From positions 2,046,001 through 2,110,000 of the forward strand of contig NZ_CP012676.1 in NCBI RefSeq assembly GCF_001294575.1: DNA of 64,000 bases, read 5' to 3'. This DNA comes from Pseudomonas versuta. GTDB lineage: Bacteria > Pseudomonadota > Gammaproteobacteria > Pseudomonadales > Pseudomonadaceae. The position numbers were made by a program, and so were the translations under genes. The first letter of the stretch is position 1, and every line of letters starts with the position of its first letter. The notes beneath the pieces were generated by a model. That model had not been told where the DNA came from. It made no database searches and worked only from the letters and a program-made list of their open reading frames with translations. This document shows, piece by piece, positions 30,754 through 39,756 of this stretch.

Positions 30754-31791
30754 TTATTGAGAAAGAATGACCTTCATCGCCTTCTCCTTTGCCGCATTGC
30801 CGAACACCTCATACGCCTGAAGAATGTCGTTGAGTGCGAACCGGTGGGTAATCAGCTTGCTGGCATCGACCTTCCCGGACTGAACGGTCTTCATGAGCAT
30901 GGGCGTGGTGTTGGTATTGACCAGCCCGGTCGAAATGGTGACGTTCTGGATCCAGAGCTTTTCCAGATGCAACTCGACACTTTTGCCATGCACCCCCACG
31001 TTGGCAATGCTTCCTCCAGGGGCCACGACCGACTGACAGGTATCGAAGGACGCCGCAATGCCCACCGCTTCAATCGCCACATCCACCCCGACCCCCTGGG
31101 TAAGCTCGAAGATGCGTTCAACTGCATTCTGCGTGTTGATATCAATCACATGGGTAGCGCCAAAACGCTGCGCGACTTCCAGACGGTTGGTATCGCCATC
31201 GACCATGATCAGCAAGGCGGGCGAGTAAAACTGCGCCGTTAGCAAGGCGGCCATACCCACAGGGCCCGCCCCTACTATCACCACACTGTCACCGGGCTTG
31301 ACCTTGCCGGCGAGTACGCCGATCTCGAAGCCGGTTGGCAAAATGTCACTGAGCATCACCAGCGCTTCTTCATCCGCGCCGGCGGGTACCGGGTACAGGC
31401 TGTTATCGGCATGGGGAATACGCACATATTCGGCCTGGGTGCCGTCAATCGTATGGCCCAGAATCCAGCCGCCGTCAGCGCAATGGGAGTACATCTGGCG
31501 TCGGCAGTTAGGGCAGCTGCCGCACGAGGTAATGCATGAAATCAGGACATGATCACCGGGCTTGAAGTTGCGAATCGCCGGGCCCACCGCCTCGACCACC
31601 CCTACCCCTTCGTGGCCCAGCACCGTGCCTTTGGTGACCTCGGGTACGTCGCCCTTGAGGATGTGCAAATCGGTGCCACAGATAGTGGTGTGCAAAATAC
31701 GGACAATGGCGTCGGTGGGCTTGTCGATGACCGGCTTGGCGATGTCAGACCAGGCTTTGGCACCAGGTCCCTGATAGGTGAGCGCTTTCAT
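30754..31791 (-). CDS. Zinc-dependent alcohol dehydrogenase family protein
   Basis: 345-residue medium-chain dehydrogenase. Catalytic zinc ligands lie in CGTDLH and GHEGVG, and the four-Cys structural zinc loop is CGSCPNCRRQMYSHC. The NAD-binding loop is GAGPVGMAA. It resembles the secondary-alcohol/formaldehyde-like dehydrogenases annotated simply as zinc-dependent alcohol dehydrogenase family. It is monocistronic with no regulator beside it; the substrate cannot be deduced. Confidence 0.9.
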   Translation of the reverse strand: MKALTYQGPGAKAWSDIAKPVIDKPTDAIVRILHTTICGTDLHILKGDVPEVTKGTVLGHEGVGVVEAVGPAIRNFKPGDHVLISCITSCGSCPNCRRQMYSHCADGGWILGHTIDGTQAEYVRIPHADNSLYPVPAGADEEALVMLSDILPTGFEIGVLAGKVKPGDSVVIVGAGPVGMAALLTAQFYSPALLIMVDGDTNRLEVAQRFGATHVIDINTQNAVERIFELTQGVGVDVAIEAVGIAASFDTCQSVVAPGGSIANVGVHGKSVELHLEKLWIQNVTISTGLVNTNTTPMLMKTVQSGKVDASKLITHRFALNDILQAYEVFGNAAKEKAMKVILSQ

Positions 31792-31949
31792 GGTGGCTTT
31801 CCTTAGTCAGATCAAAAAACAGCAGCGTTGGCGCTGATATCACTCAAGCGCCAACCCCAAAGTCGTTCGATGCAGTTAAGCAGCCTTTCGTCTATGCGCT
31901 CTTGCCGCAGGTCATAAAGTCCACTGTTACAGCGGCCGGCCTATCGCCC

Positions 31950-32303
31950 CTAGCCTTTGGATGACACCGAAAAGTCGGTTTCGCCTCTGGCGTCGGATTT
32001 GAGTTCAACCTTGTAAGTCTTGCGGGTGCCACAGCCGGAAACCTGCCAGGTTTCAACCGCTTTGCTGATCGACCCGGTAGGCGATTGCTCAATACTGGCA
32101 ATCGTGGTGTCCACATTGCTGATGGACCTGCAGTTGGTCATGGCCGAGAACAGGCCCTGCACATTGACCAGCACATCCTTGCGCAGGACGGAGTCAGTGA
32201 CCGACTGGCCGCTGAACGGTGGACTATGGGCGCAGCCCGTCAGCGAAGCGGCAGCGAAAACGATACTGATGAGTGCAAAGTGACACGTGTTCTTGATCTG
32301 CAT
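31950..32303 (-). CDS. Putative lipoprotein (117 aa)
   Basis: Starting at ATG 32303, which has a strong AGGAG site. Signal peptide with lipobox LTGC near residue 24. The mature part is small and polar, with two cysteines (TNCRS, SGCGT) that could pair. An in-frame start at 32327 is less likely. The function is unknown. Confidence 0.72.
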   Translation of the reverse strand: MQIKNTCHFALISIVFAAASLTGCAHSPPFSGQSVTDSVLRKDVLVNVQGLFSAMTNCRSISNVDTTIASIEQSPTGSISKAVETWQVSGCGTRKTYKVELKSDARGETDFSVSSKG

Positions 32304-32555
32304 ATTCACTCCTTGAAACGGCTCCATGCCGTGCCTGAACCCCGGCAGCCTACCAGTATCGGAGCACCGCCGGTATCAGGCCCCCACCTTGCTCCATTAA
32401 CTGAACGTTAGCGACTCGCCCGGATAACATGATTCAGGCGCGCCGAGGCGTCGATAAATAAAAGTATCTGCAGTGGCACCAAGGGTTTGATACTCGGTGG
32501 CCGTTTTTAATTATTCACCGCCATGCTCCATGGCCGGCTTTGCCATTAAATAACG

Positions 32556-33890
32556 TTAAACTTTACTGACTTTTATACCTTTGAAAAACAGCAGCAGTAA
32601 TACCCCCGCCAGTATTTCAAAACCGGCCACCATATATAGACCGGCCGCCAGACTACCGGTCTGGGTTTTAAGCCAGCCGATCATATAGGGCGCCACGAAG
32701 CCCGCCAGATTGCCGATGCAGTTGATCAGGGCAATGCCCCCTGCTGCCGCAGTGCCTGCCAGAAATGCACCCGGAATTGACCAGAACACCGGGAAAGCCG
32801 CAAGAATGCCCATGGCCGCAACGGTCAAGGCGATGAGTGCCAGGACTGCGTTACCGATAAACAGGCCGGTGCAGATTAATCCCAGCCCTGCGAGGATGGC
32901 TGCCATGGCGCAATGCACCCGGCGCTCAGCGCTCTTGTCAGAATGAAAACCGTTCCACAGCATCGCCACGGTCCCGAGGATAAAAGGGATAGAGGACAGC
33001 AGCCCGATGTGCATAGTGTCGTCCACGCCCAGGGATTTGATCACCGAGGGAGTCCAGAACGCGATGGTGGCGTTGCCGCTCACCAGGCAGAAGTACACCA
33101 ATGCACACAGCCACAACTTGGGGTAACGCAACAATGTGCGCAGGTCGCTGTGTTTACCCGGCGCACTGTCTTCACGGGCAATAGTGTCGCAAACCATTTT
33201 GCGCTGTACCGCGGTCAGCCATTTGGCATTGGCCGGTTTCTCCGGTAGATAGCGCAACACCAGAAACCCGGCGATCACCGAGGGAATACCTTCAAGGATA
33301 AACAGCCATTGCCAGTTGGCCAGACTGCCGACCCCCACCATGCGACTCATGATGAAACCGGCCAGCGGCCCGCCGACTACGCCGGCAATCGCGAAAGAGG
33401 TCATGAACATGCCGTTGATCTTGGCGCGCTGAGCCGCTGGAAACCAGTAAGTGAGATACAGCACCACACCCGGAAAGAAACCCGCCTCAAAGGCCCCGAG
33501 CAGAAACCGCAATACATAGAATGACCAGGCGCTTTCAACATAGGCCATGGCGATAGAAGTCAGGCCCCACATGATGGTGATGCGCGCCAGGGTGCGGCGG
33601 GCACCGATTTTTTCCAGAAGCAAATTGCTTGGCACTTCGAAAAAGAAGTAACCAATAAAGAATATTCCCGCTCCCAAACCATAGACCGCTTCGCTGAAAC
33701 CCAAGTCCTGCAACATGGACAGTTTGGCAAAGCCGACATTCACCCGGTCAATCCAGGCCAGTACGAAAAGAAATACTAAAAACGGCAACAGGCGCCAGGC
33801 GATCTTTCGATAGACGGCACTGACTTCGGCCGCTACGGGGTCGAAGTCGAGCTCTGAATCCATTGTTGTACTTGGGTTGCTTCGGTTCAT
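32556..33890 (-). CDS. MFS transporter, anion:cation symporter (ACS) type
   Basis: 444-residue inner-membrane carrier with 12 predicted helices. The N-terminal LAWIDRVNVGFAKLSM and the helix-4/5 RFLLGAFEAGFFPGVVLYLTYWFP motif are typical of ACS-family importers of organic acids and related anions (phthalate, tartrate and glucarate carriers). It is the last gene of a gntR-DUF2848-amidase-MFS series on the minus strand, after a 151-base gap, and probably imports the substrate of that pathway. Confidence 0.9.
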   Translation of the reverse strand: MNRSNPSTTMDSELDFDPVAAEVSAVYRKIAWRLLPFLVFLFVLAWIDRVNVGFAKLSMLQDLGFSEAVYGLGAGIFFIGYFFFEVPSNLLLEKIGARRTLARITIMWGLTSIAMAYVESAWSFYVLRFLLGAFEAGFFPGVVLYLTYWFPAAQRAKINGMFMTSFAIAGVVGGPLAGFIMSRMVGVGSLANWQWLFILEGIPSVIAGFLVLRYLPEKPANAKWLTAVQRKMVCDTIAREDSAPGKHSDLRTLLRYPKLWLCALVYFCLVSGNATIAFWTPSVIKSLGVDDTMHIGLLSSIPFILGTVAMLWNGFHSDKSAERRVHCAMAAILAGLGLICTGLFIGNAVLALIALTVAAMGILAAFPVFWSIPGAFLAGTAAAGGIALINCIGNLAGFVAPYMIGWLKTQTGSLAAGLYMVAGFEILAGVLLLLFFKGIKVSKV

Positions 33891-34041
33891 AAGTCATCTC
33901 GTCAATACGTTGCGCTGTGAACCCCGCCAGCCGATTTTCAGGCGAGCGCCGGCGCACGGTGGTTCGCCGTGGCGTTCAGGGATGAAAGCAGTAAGGAAAA
34001 ATCAGGCAGGCAGCGCCTGCCCTCTAGTTAAAGGCAACGCA

Positions 34042-35382
34042 TCAGGCGTTTCCTCGCAGCAATGCCTCTACCGCACGGGACACTTGCAGGACGCGCGCGT
34101 CTTGCCCGTGCAACCCCGCGATAGATAGCCCCACAGGCAGCTCTTCGGCGAGCTGGCACGGCAGACTCAAGGCGCAACCGTCGAGAAAATTAATCACGCT
34201 GGTATTGCGTAGCACGAGGCCATTGGTGGCGAAGAAGCTTTCGTCATCGGCAAGGTCCACCAGCGTTGGCGGTACCACAGCAACACTGGGCATCAGCCAG
34301 GCATCTGCATCGCCCAGACGCTCGCGGGCAACGCTAATCAGGCGCTGGCGTTCGGCTTGTGTGTCCAGATAGTCAGCAGCCCCAATGGCCGCACCACGAC
34401 GAATTCGCTGGGCTACCCGCGCGTCATATTTGTGCGCATCGTCGCCTTCCAGCCAGTGGCGATGCCCCTGCCAGGCTTCGGCGGCCGTCAACCCGCCAGC
34501 GGCGTTAATCCGGGGCAACTCGTACAGTTCGGGGAAGTCAAACCAGCGGATGCTGGCACCCGCCGCGGCGAGCAGGTCCAGGCTGCGCTCGAAAGCACCT
34601 GCCACGCACGCATCCAGCTGATCGAGGACAAAATCGCGGGTCACCGCCAGGCGCAACCCGGCCAAAGGCGGTGTGCGGGTATCCAGTTGCTCGCCCGATA
34701 GAACCTGGTCCAGCAGAATGCTATCGGCGACACTGCGCGTCAGTGCACCAATGGAGTCCAGGCTAGGAGCCAAGGGGAAAGTACCGGTTTGCGGTACCCG
34801 TGAAGCACTGGGTTTGAACCCGGTCAGGTTGCAGAACGCTGCCGGAATCCTGATCGAGCCACCGGTATCGGTCCCCAACCCTGCGACTGCCATGTCGAGC
34901 GCCACGCTGACCGCGGCGCCGGAGCTGGAACCCCCGGCGATGCGCTGGGTTGCGCAAGGGGTCAGCGGCGTACCGTAGTGAGGGTTCAATCCCAGGCCGG
35001 AAAACGCAAACTCACTCATGTTGGTACGGCCCAGCAGAATCGCCCCCGCCGCTCGCAACCGCTGCACGACCACAGCATCGTCGCTGGCCTGCGGTGCATC
35101 GGCCAGCAGACTGGAACCGCTGGCGGTGACCTGCCCGGCCACATCAAACAGGTCCTTGATCGAGACAGGCAGCCCGGCCAGGGGCGACGGCACATAGCCC
35201 GAGGCCCGCGCCAGATCGCTGGCTCGGGCTGCCAGCAAGGCGCCTTGAGCATCGACGCTTATATAGGCAACCCCGCCCGCGGCGCGGTGTTCCTCGATGC
35301 GGACCAATGCCTGTTTAACCAGAGCCTCGCTGGTGGTGCGACCATCAGCCAGGTCCCGGGCGAGCTGTACAATATCTTTCAT
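34042..35382 (-). CDS. Amidase-signature family hydrolase
   Basis: 446 residues from ATG 35382. It has the Ser-cisSer-Lys triad of amidase-signature enzymes: Lys in PVSIKDLFDVAG (about residue 79), Ser in GGSSSGAAV and Ser in GTDTGGSIRIPA. These enzymes hydrolyse amides or ureido compounds. Only seven bases separate it from DUF2848 upstream, so the two are surely cotranscribed. The actual substrate is unknown; the frame is open to 35418 but the extra residues have no ribosome site. Confidence 0.9.
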   Translation of the reverse strand: MKDIVQLARDLADGRTTSEALVKQALVRIEEHRAAGGVAYISVDAQGALLAARASDLARASGYVPSPLAGLPVSIKDLFDVAGQVTASGSSLLADAPQASDDAVVVQRLRAAGAILLGRTNMSEFAFSGLGLNPHYGTPLTPCATQRIAGGSSSGAAVSVALDMAVAGLGTDTGGSIRIPAAFCNLTGFKPSASRVPQTGTFPLAPSLDSIGALTRSVADSILLDQVLSGEQLDTRTPPLAGLRLAVTRDFVLDQLDACVAGAFERSLDLLAAAGASIRWFDFPELYELPRINAAGGLTAAEAWQGHRHWLEGDDAHKYDARVAQRIRRGAAIGAADYLDTQAERQRLISVARERLGDADAWLMPSVAVVPPTLVDLADDESFFATNGLVLRNTSVINFLDGCALSLPCQLAEELPVGLSIAGLHGQDARVLQVSRAVEALLRGNA

Positions 35383-35389
35383 TGTCTGT

Positions 35390-36067
35390 TCACTCCGCCA
35401 CAGGCAGCGACTCGACACCGTACTGGTGACGCAGGCTGCGGTTCAGTACAGGATCGAACAGTTCCATTTCAAAGGCTTCGCCGTAACCCAGCTCGCCAAT
35501 CACCGATTGCGTGCCGCAGAACATCGCAGTGTCAGCAGGCAACGACGCAGCACTGTTGAGTTTGCCCAGCAAGGTTTGCGGCGCCAGCAAATTGGTTACC
35601 GGGCCTTGCTGATAAAGCGCCCGTTCGCCATCACGAACACGCCAGGTACGCATCACCAGTTGGTCCCAATGTTCCTGAACTTCGCTATAGCGCCACACTT
35701 GCTGCGCAATCGGCTTGTCGCACATCTGTTTGGACACCGTGACGTCATAGCTTTCAACCTTGCGATCCGTGTGATCCGAGCCCAGACCGATCAGCAGCCC
35801 TTGCTCACTTGGGATCAACACAAACTCGGTCTCGCCGGAAGAGTCCTTGCCCGGCACCTGGATGCACTCCCCGGTGTTCAGCAGGCTGGCCGATACCCGG
35901 TAGAAACACGGGATCTGCGTAGGGCGGCGCACACCCAGCGCTTCCAGTTCTGCAATGTGGTGCTCCACAGCTTCACTGTTACGCCCTGCCCAGCCGGCAA
36001 TGATCAAATGCTTGATGCTGGCGTGGTGCTCACCTTGGCCGACGACGTTAAAAGTCAATTGAGTCAT
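35390..36067 (-). CDS. DUF2848 family protein
   Basis: 225 residues. The IAGWAGRNSEAVEHHIAELE segment, PCFYRVSASLL and SSGETEFVL are typical of DUF2848, a family resembling fumarylacetoacetate-hydrolase folds and commonly found beside amidases and GntR regulators. It lies 23 bases after gntR and seven bases before the amidase. A metal-dependent hydrolase or isomerase role in the same catabolic route is inferred. Confidence 0.85.
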   Translation of the reverse strand: MTQLTFNVVGQGEHHASIKHLIIAGWAGRNSEAVEHHIAELEALGVRRPTQIPCFYRVSASLLNTGECIQVPGKDSSGETEFVLIPSEQGLLIGLGSDHTDRKVESYDVTVSKQMCDKPIAQQVWRYSEVQEHWDQLVMRTWRVRDGERALYQQGPVTNLLAPQTLLGKLNSAASLPADTAMFCGTQSVIGELGYGEAFEMELFDPVLNRSLRHQYGVESLPVAE

Positions 36068-36090
36068 GAAAGAGTGCTCCGGATCGATGG

Positions 36091-36780
36091 TTAAAGGGTG
36101 CGCATGATGGCGCGACGGAAATCGTCGATGTGGTGATGGATCGCAGCGACAGCGGCATCGCCATCACGCTGCTCCACCGCCTCGAGAATGTGCATGTGCT
36201 CGTCGTAAATGCGCTGGCTGTGGTGGTTTTCCGACAGCGTCAGGTACCAGAAACGCGCCTGTTTTTCGTGAAGGTTGCGCAACAGTTCAGCCAGGACGCG
36301 ATTGTGCGCGGCGGCTGAAATCGACATATGGAATTGCAGGTCCAGCGACATGAGCCCGGTCACGTCGTGGTTGGCCAGCAGCTGTGGGGTGCGCTCAAGA
36401 ATGTCGCGCATCGCTTTAATGTCAGTGTCATGGGCACGTTCCACGGCCAGCTTGATGCACAGCTGTTCGTTGGAAACACGGACTTCGATCATATCCAGCA
36501 CATCATTGAGCGACAGCGCGGTCACCATCACCCCTTTGCGCGGCATGATCGTGACCATGCCTTCCACCTCAAGGCGGTGCAGCGCCTGGTGGATCGGCGT
36601 TCGGCCAAGCCCCAGCAGTGCAGCCAGTTGTGCCTCGTTGATGGCGTCCCCAGGACGAAACTCGCAGCTGATGATCCGCTGCTTTATTTGCGCATACGCG
36701 AGCTCTCGCAGTTGGGCGGCGCTTTTGATCAGCGGCGGCGCGGACTGGAGATGGCTGGAAACATCAATGGATTTAGGCAT
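36091..36780 (-). CDS. GntR-family (FCD subfamily) transcriptional regulator
   Basis: 229 residues from ATG 36780, placed five bases after an AGGAG site; an in-frame GTG at 36786 leaves no room for it. The N-terminal winged helix-turn-helix (LREL...ALLGLGRTPIHQALHRLEVEG) is followed by an FCD ligand domain with metal-type histidines (DLQFHMSI, HHHIDDF). It heads the DUF2848-amidase-MFS operon and sits just behind a perfect 32-bp palindrome, so autoregulation by a pathway metabolite is likely. Confidence 0.92.
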   Translation of the reverse strand: MPKSIDVSSHLQSAPPLIKSAAQLRELAYAQIKQRIISCEFRPGDAINEAQLAALLGLGRTPIHQALHRLEVEGMVTIMPRKGVMVTALSLNDVLDMIEVRVSNEQLCIKLAVERAHDTDIKAMRDILERTPQLLANHDVTGLMSLDLQFHMSISAAAHNRVLAELLRNLHEKQARFWYLTLSENHHSQRIYDEHMHILEAVEQRDGDAAVAAIHHHIDDFRRAIMRTL

Positions 36781-36789
36781 TTTCACTCC

Positions 36790-36821
36790 TGATATTCATC
36801 TGATATATCAGATGAATATCA
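36790..36821. promoter_or_regulatory. Perfect 32-bp palindrome, probable GntR operator
   Basis: The half TGATATTCATCTGATA (36790-36805) is repeated exactly as its reverse complement at 36806-36821. The core TGATATATCA resembles operators of FCD-type GntR regulators. It starts nine bases upstream of the gntR ATG and overlaps the leader of the transcript. Confidence 0.8.
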
Positions 36822-36996
36822 GACAAAGCAAAGCCTGTGCCAGACTCTGCGCAATGACTGAAAACGCCGGTTTATAAGGGATCAATGACAGTTGCGATGG
36901 GCACGGGCATGCCTTGATGGGTGTTACTTGTTACTTTTTTGCCCGGTTCTGGACCCGCACGCACTGTTTCTGTGCGAGCCCAAAGATCTGCAGACC

Positions 36997-37272
36997 CTAG
37001 GGGTGCGGCAGGACAGTGACAGACACTAGCCTGACCACAACAGGACGAACCACAAGAATGCACAGAAAGGCCACAGGCATTGCCAGGCGATAGGCACTCA
37101 GGGCATTGCTAAGGTAATTCACATCAATTCCCGAGTTGGCTGCCGTGATCACCAGCGACATCAAAAACGCCATGATGGCCGACATGTAGAACGCAAATAC
37201 ATAGGGAGTCATGCGTGCAGAGAGCCTTAACCGACTGAAAAAACGGGTGCCTGAAGAAGTATTTGAGTTCAT
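36997..37272 (-). CDS. DUF2798 membrane protein (91 aa)
   Basis: From ATG 37272. Two hydrophobic helices (TPYVFAFYMSAIMAFLMSLVI and AYRLAMPVAFLCILVVRPVV) match the two-helix DUF2798 family. It is transcribed divergently from a LysR gene 130 bases away, a frequent arrangement that suggests control by that regulator. The function is unknown. Confidence 0.8.
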   Translation of the reverse strand: MNSNTSSGTRFFSRLRLSARMTPYVFAFYMSAIMAFLMSLVITAANSGIDVNYLSNALSAYRLAMPVAFLCILVVRPVVVRLVSVTVLPHP

Positions 37273-37402
37273 GTCCAACCTTTGTAATCTCGAGTTCCAG
37301 GGAGAGACACACCCTATCAAGAACAAAAGTAAGCAACTAGACGGCTCTCTCTGCTTACTTTACAAAGGAAAACTTACGAATCGCCTTTGTTCAGGATCAG
37401 CC

Positions 37403-38344
37403 ATGAATCTACTCGCGGCCATTGCCAGCTTTATCAAAGTGGTTGAAACCGGCTCCATCGTGGGAGCGGCGAAACACCTGGGGCTCAGTGCCGCAGCCGT
37501 GAGCCAGACGCTCAATCGCCTCGAGGAACACCTGGGCACCCGCCTTCTGCTACGCACCACGCGCAGCATGGCGCTCACCGAAAGCGGAGCGCTCTACTAC
37601 GCCAAAGTGCAGCACATCATTGCGGATCTGGAATCGGCCCACTCTGCCATCAGCGAGCCTGATACCGAACTTCAAGGCCGATTGTGCATCGCCTCCACTG
37701 CTGCGTTCGGGCGCCATGTGCTGGCACCGCTGGTTGCAGGCTTTGCCGCACGCTACCCGCGCCTGACACTCGAACTGTGCACCACCGATAGCAAAATCAA
37801 TCATATTCAAACAGGGATTGATCTGAGCCTGAGGATCAAGCCGCAACTGGAAGATGGAATTGTCGCGCGCAAGATCGTCTCCGTCCCCTTCCTCGTCTGC
37901 GCCGCCCCCTCTTATTTGGAGCGGGCGGGCTGGCCTGACTCCCCGGACCAACTCCAGCAACACGCCTGCCTGGGCTTTCGCTATCCGCTGGATGGGCGCT
38001 TCCTGCGCTGGGGTTTTATCCGCGACGGGCAACATTACTATGCGCCACTCAATGTGACCGCCATGAGCGACGATATTGACGCCCTCGCCCGAATGGCCGC
38101 CCATGGTGCCGGTATTGCCCGACTGGCAGAGTTTGTGGCCGCGCCTTTTATCCAGTCCGGACAGCTGGTCACCCTGCTGGAAAACAGTCATGCGCCAAAA
38201 GAGTCCAGTACCGAGCCGCTGGACATCTATGCCTGTATCCAGGATCGCAGTGCCATGACCCCCAAGGTGAAAGCGTTTCTCGATTACTTGACTGCCCACC
38301 TGGAACAGCGCTGGCCGAAGGCAGAGCTTTTTGCCGCGCCCTGA
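37403..38344 (+). CDS. LysR-family transcriptional regulator
   Basis: 313 residues from ATG 37403. The N-terminal helix-turn-helix MNLLAAIASFIKVVETGSIVGAAKHLGLSAAAVSQTLNRLEEHLG is followed by an effector domain. The frame is open to 37211, but this would overlap the divergent DUF2798 gene and lacks coding character. The DUF2798 gene is its probable target. Confidence 0.92.
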   Translation: MNLLAAIASFIKVVETGSIVGAAKHLGLSAAAVSQTLNRLEEHLGTRLLLRTTRSMALTESGALYYAKVQHIIADLESAHSAISEPDTELQGRLCIASTAAFGRHVLAPLVAGFAARYPRLTLELCTTDSKINHIQTGIDLSLRIKPQLEDGIVARKIVSVPFLVCAAPSYLERAGWPDSPDQLQQHACLGFRYPLDGRFLRWGFIRDGQHYYAPLNVTAMSDDIDALARMAAHGAGIARLAEFVAAPFIQSGQLVTLLENSHAPKESSTEPLDIYACIQDRSAMTPKVKAFLDYLTAHLEQRWPKAELFAAP

Positions 38345-38369
38345 TCAGACTGGCGGGGGGCAATGACAA

Positions 38370-38723
38370 CTATCCAAGGTTGGGCGGGCTGGCAGCAGAC
38401 GCGGCATCTTTGCAAGACGGGTTGAGGTTTTTCCCGGTCAACGAAAGAGGCCGCAACTTCGAATACAGCCAAAGACCCACTACGCAAGCGCTGCCCAGAA
38501 TTACGCCAAAAAACAGCGCCAGAAACAGGCCGAGGAAAATCCCAGCCAGAATCGCCGAAAACCCATGCACCTGTTGTCCGTTCCAGCTGACCGTATCGAA
38601 ACCGAAAAAGGCCAATACCCCGAGCACAAGGCCGACCGTCCCGAGTGACGTGACCAGCCCGATAAAAAACAGTTTGTAGATCGAGCCGGCACTCAGTCTC
38701 TGCACTGCAAATGTTGAGAACAT
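38370..38723 (-). CDS. Small inner-membrane protein (117 aa)
   Basis: From ATG 38723, with AAGG upstream. Two or three hydrophobic helices (IYKLFFIGLVTSLGTVGLVLGVLAFFGF and a long FSAILAGIFLGLFLALFFGVILGSACVVGLWL stretch), then a basic tail. The family is unnamed to me; it resembles small Pseudomonas membrane proteins of unknown role. It converges with the LysR gene. Confidence 0.7.
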   Translation of the reverse strand: MFSTFAVQRLSAGSIYKLFFIGLVTSLGTVGLVLGVLAFFGFDTVSWNGQQVHGFSAILAGIFLGLFLALFFGVILGSACVVGLWLYSKLRPLSLTGKNLNPSCKDAASAASPPNLG

Positions 38724-38830
38724 TCGATGACCTTCTGACGTTTTATTTACACTCCAGGGCGCCTTGCAAAACATTGCTGCCCATGACTGCGCAACGCCCT
38801 GCTGCTCGTTTTCAGGCTAGTAGAGCGCCA

Positions 38831-38860
38831 GGCATCCAGCCACCGGTAGCGCTGGATGCC
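38831..38860. repeat. Inverted repeat downstream of fleN paralogue
   Basis: GGCATCCAGC (38831-38840) and GCTGGATGCC (38851-38860) form a perfect 10-bp stem with a 10-base loop, eight bases past the stop of the ParA-like gene. No U tract follows on either strand. Confidence 0.55.
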
Positions 38861-38868
38861 AGCTGAGA

Positions 38869-39690
38869 TTACCTTAGCGAATTTTGAACAAGCCCCTCGA
38901 CGAAGAACTCGATATGCCCGCGCGGGCTGCCCTGCATAGGCCAGGTGTCGATATTTTGCGCAATGGCCCTGAATGCTTTTGCACTCTTGGAGCGCGGATA
39001 ACTTCGGTACACGGCTCGCTGTTGAAGCACCGCCTTGCGCATGTCCAGGTCGTACGGGATCGCGCCCACATACTGCAGCGTGACGTCCAGAAAGTTGTCG
39101 GTGATCTTGATCAACTTGGCGAACAGCCTTTGGCCGTCCATTGGGGTGTGCTGCATGTTGGCCAGAATCCGGAACCGGGTTATTCCGTAATCACGATTAA
39201 GCAGTTTGATCAGGGCGTAAGCATCGGTAATGGACGCCGGCTCGTCACAGACCACCAACAAGACTTGCTGCGCAGCGCGAACGAAACTGACTACCGATTC
39301 GCCAACCCCCGACGCGGTATCAATCACCAGCACATCGAGCGTGTCAGCGATGTCACTGAAGACCTGGATCAAGCCTGCGTACTGCGCAGGCGACAAGTGT
39401 GCCAAGCTCTGGACACCCGATGCAGCGGGGACAATATGAACCCCACCGGGCACTGGCATCATCACATCGGCCAGCTCGCAGCGACCTTCCAGCAGATCGG
39501 CAAGTGTGTACCGCGGGGTCACGCCCAGCAGTACACCTATATTTGACAACCCCAGATCAGCATCAAGCAGCACTACCCGCCTGCCGAGTTCCGCCAGGGC
39601 CAACGAAAGATTCACTGCCACAGCCGTCTTGCCAACGCCCCCCTTACCGCTGGTTACGGCTATGACTTGTACAAAATGCCCGCTATCCAT
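38869..39690 (-). CDS. FleN-like MinD/ParA ATPase, orphan copy
   Basis: 273 residues. Deviant Walker A GKGGVGKT (15-22), switch LLDADLGLSNIGV and Walker B VLVIDTASGVGE define a MinD/ParA ATPase. Over its whole length it follows Pseudomonas FleN (for example LSPAQYAGLIQVFSDI, ITDAYALIKLLNRDYG, RGHIEFFVEGLV), the partner of FleQ that limits flagellar number. No flagellar gene is near; instead it lies 66 bases behind a SulP transporter on the same strand. It is therefore a paralogue, possibly acting on FleQ-controlled genes such as exopolysaccharide operons. That role is inference. Confidence 0.88.
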   Translation of the reverse strand: MDSGHFVQVIAVTSGKGGVGKTAVAVNLSLALAELGRRVVLLDADLGLSNIGVLLGVTPRYTLADLLEGRCELADVMMPVPGGVHIVPAASGVQSLAHLSPAQYAGLIQVFSDIADTLDVLVIDTASGVGESVVSFVRAAQQVLLVVCDEPASITDAYALIKLLNRDYGITRFRILANMQHTPMDGQRLFAKLIKITDNFLDVTLQYVGAIPYDLDMRKAVLQQRAVYRSYPRSKSAKAFRAIAQNIDTWPMQGSPRGHIEFFVEGLVQNSLR

Positions 39691-39756
39691 AATGCCTTTT
39701 ACCTTCCTTGAGCGACGTGTAGGCGTACACGTGGCTGCGAGGGTAACTGAATAGCA

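Noticed and set aside
36872..37063. 63-residue minus-strand frame downstream of DUF2798
   Set aside because: It overlaps the end of the DUF2798 gene in another frame and has no coding character.
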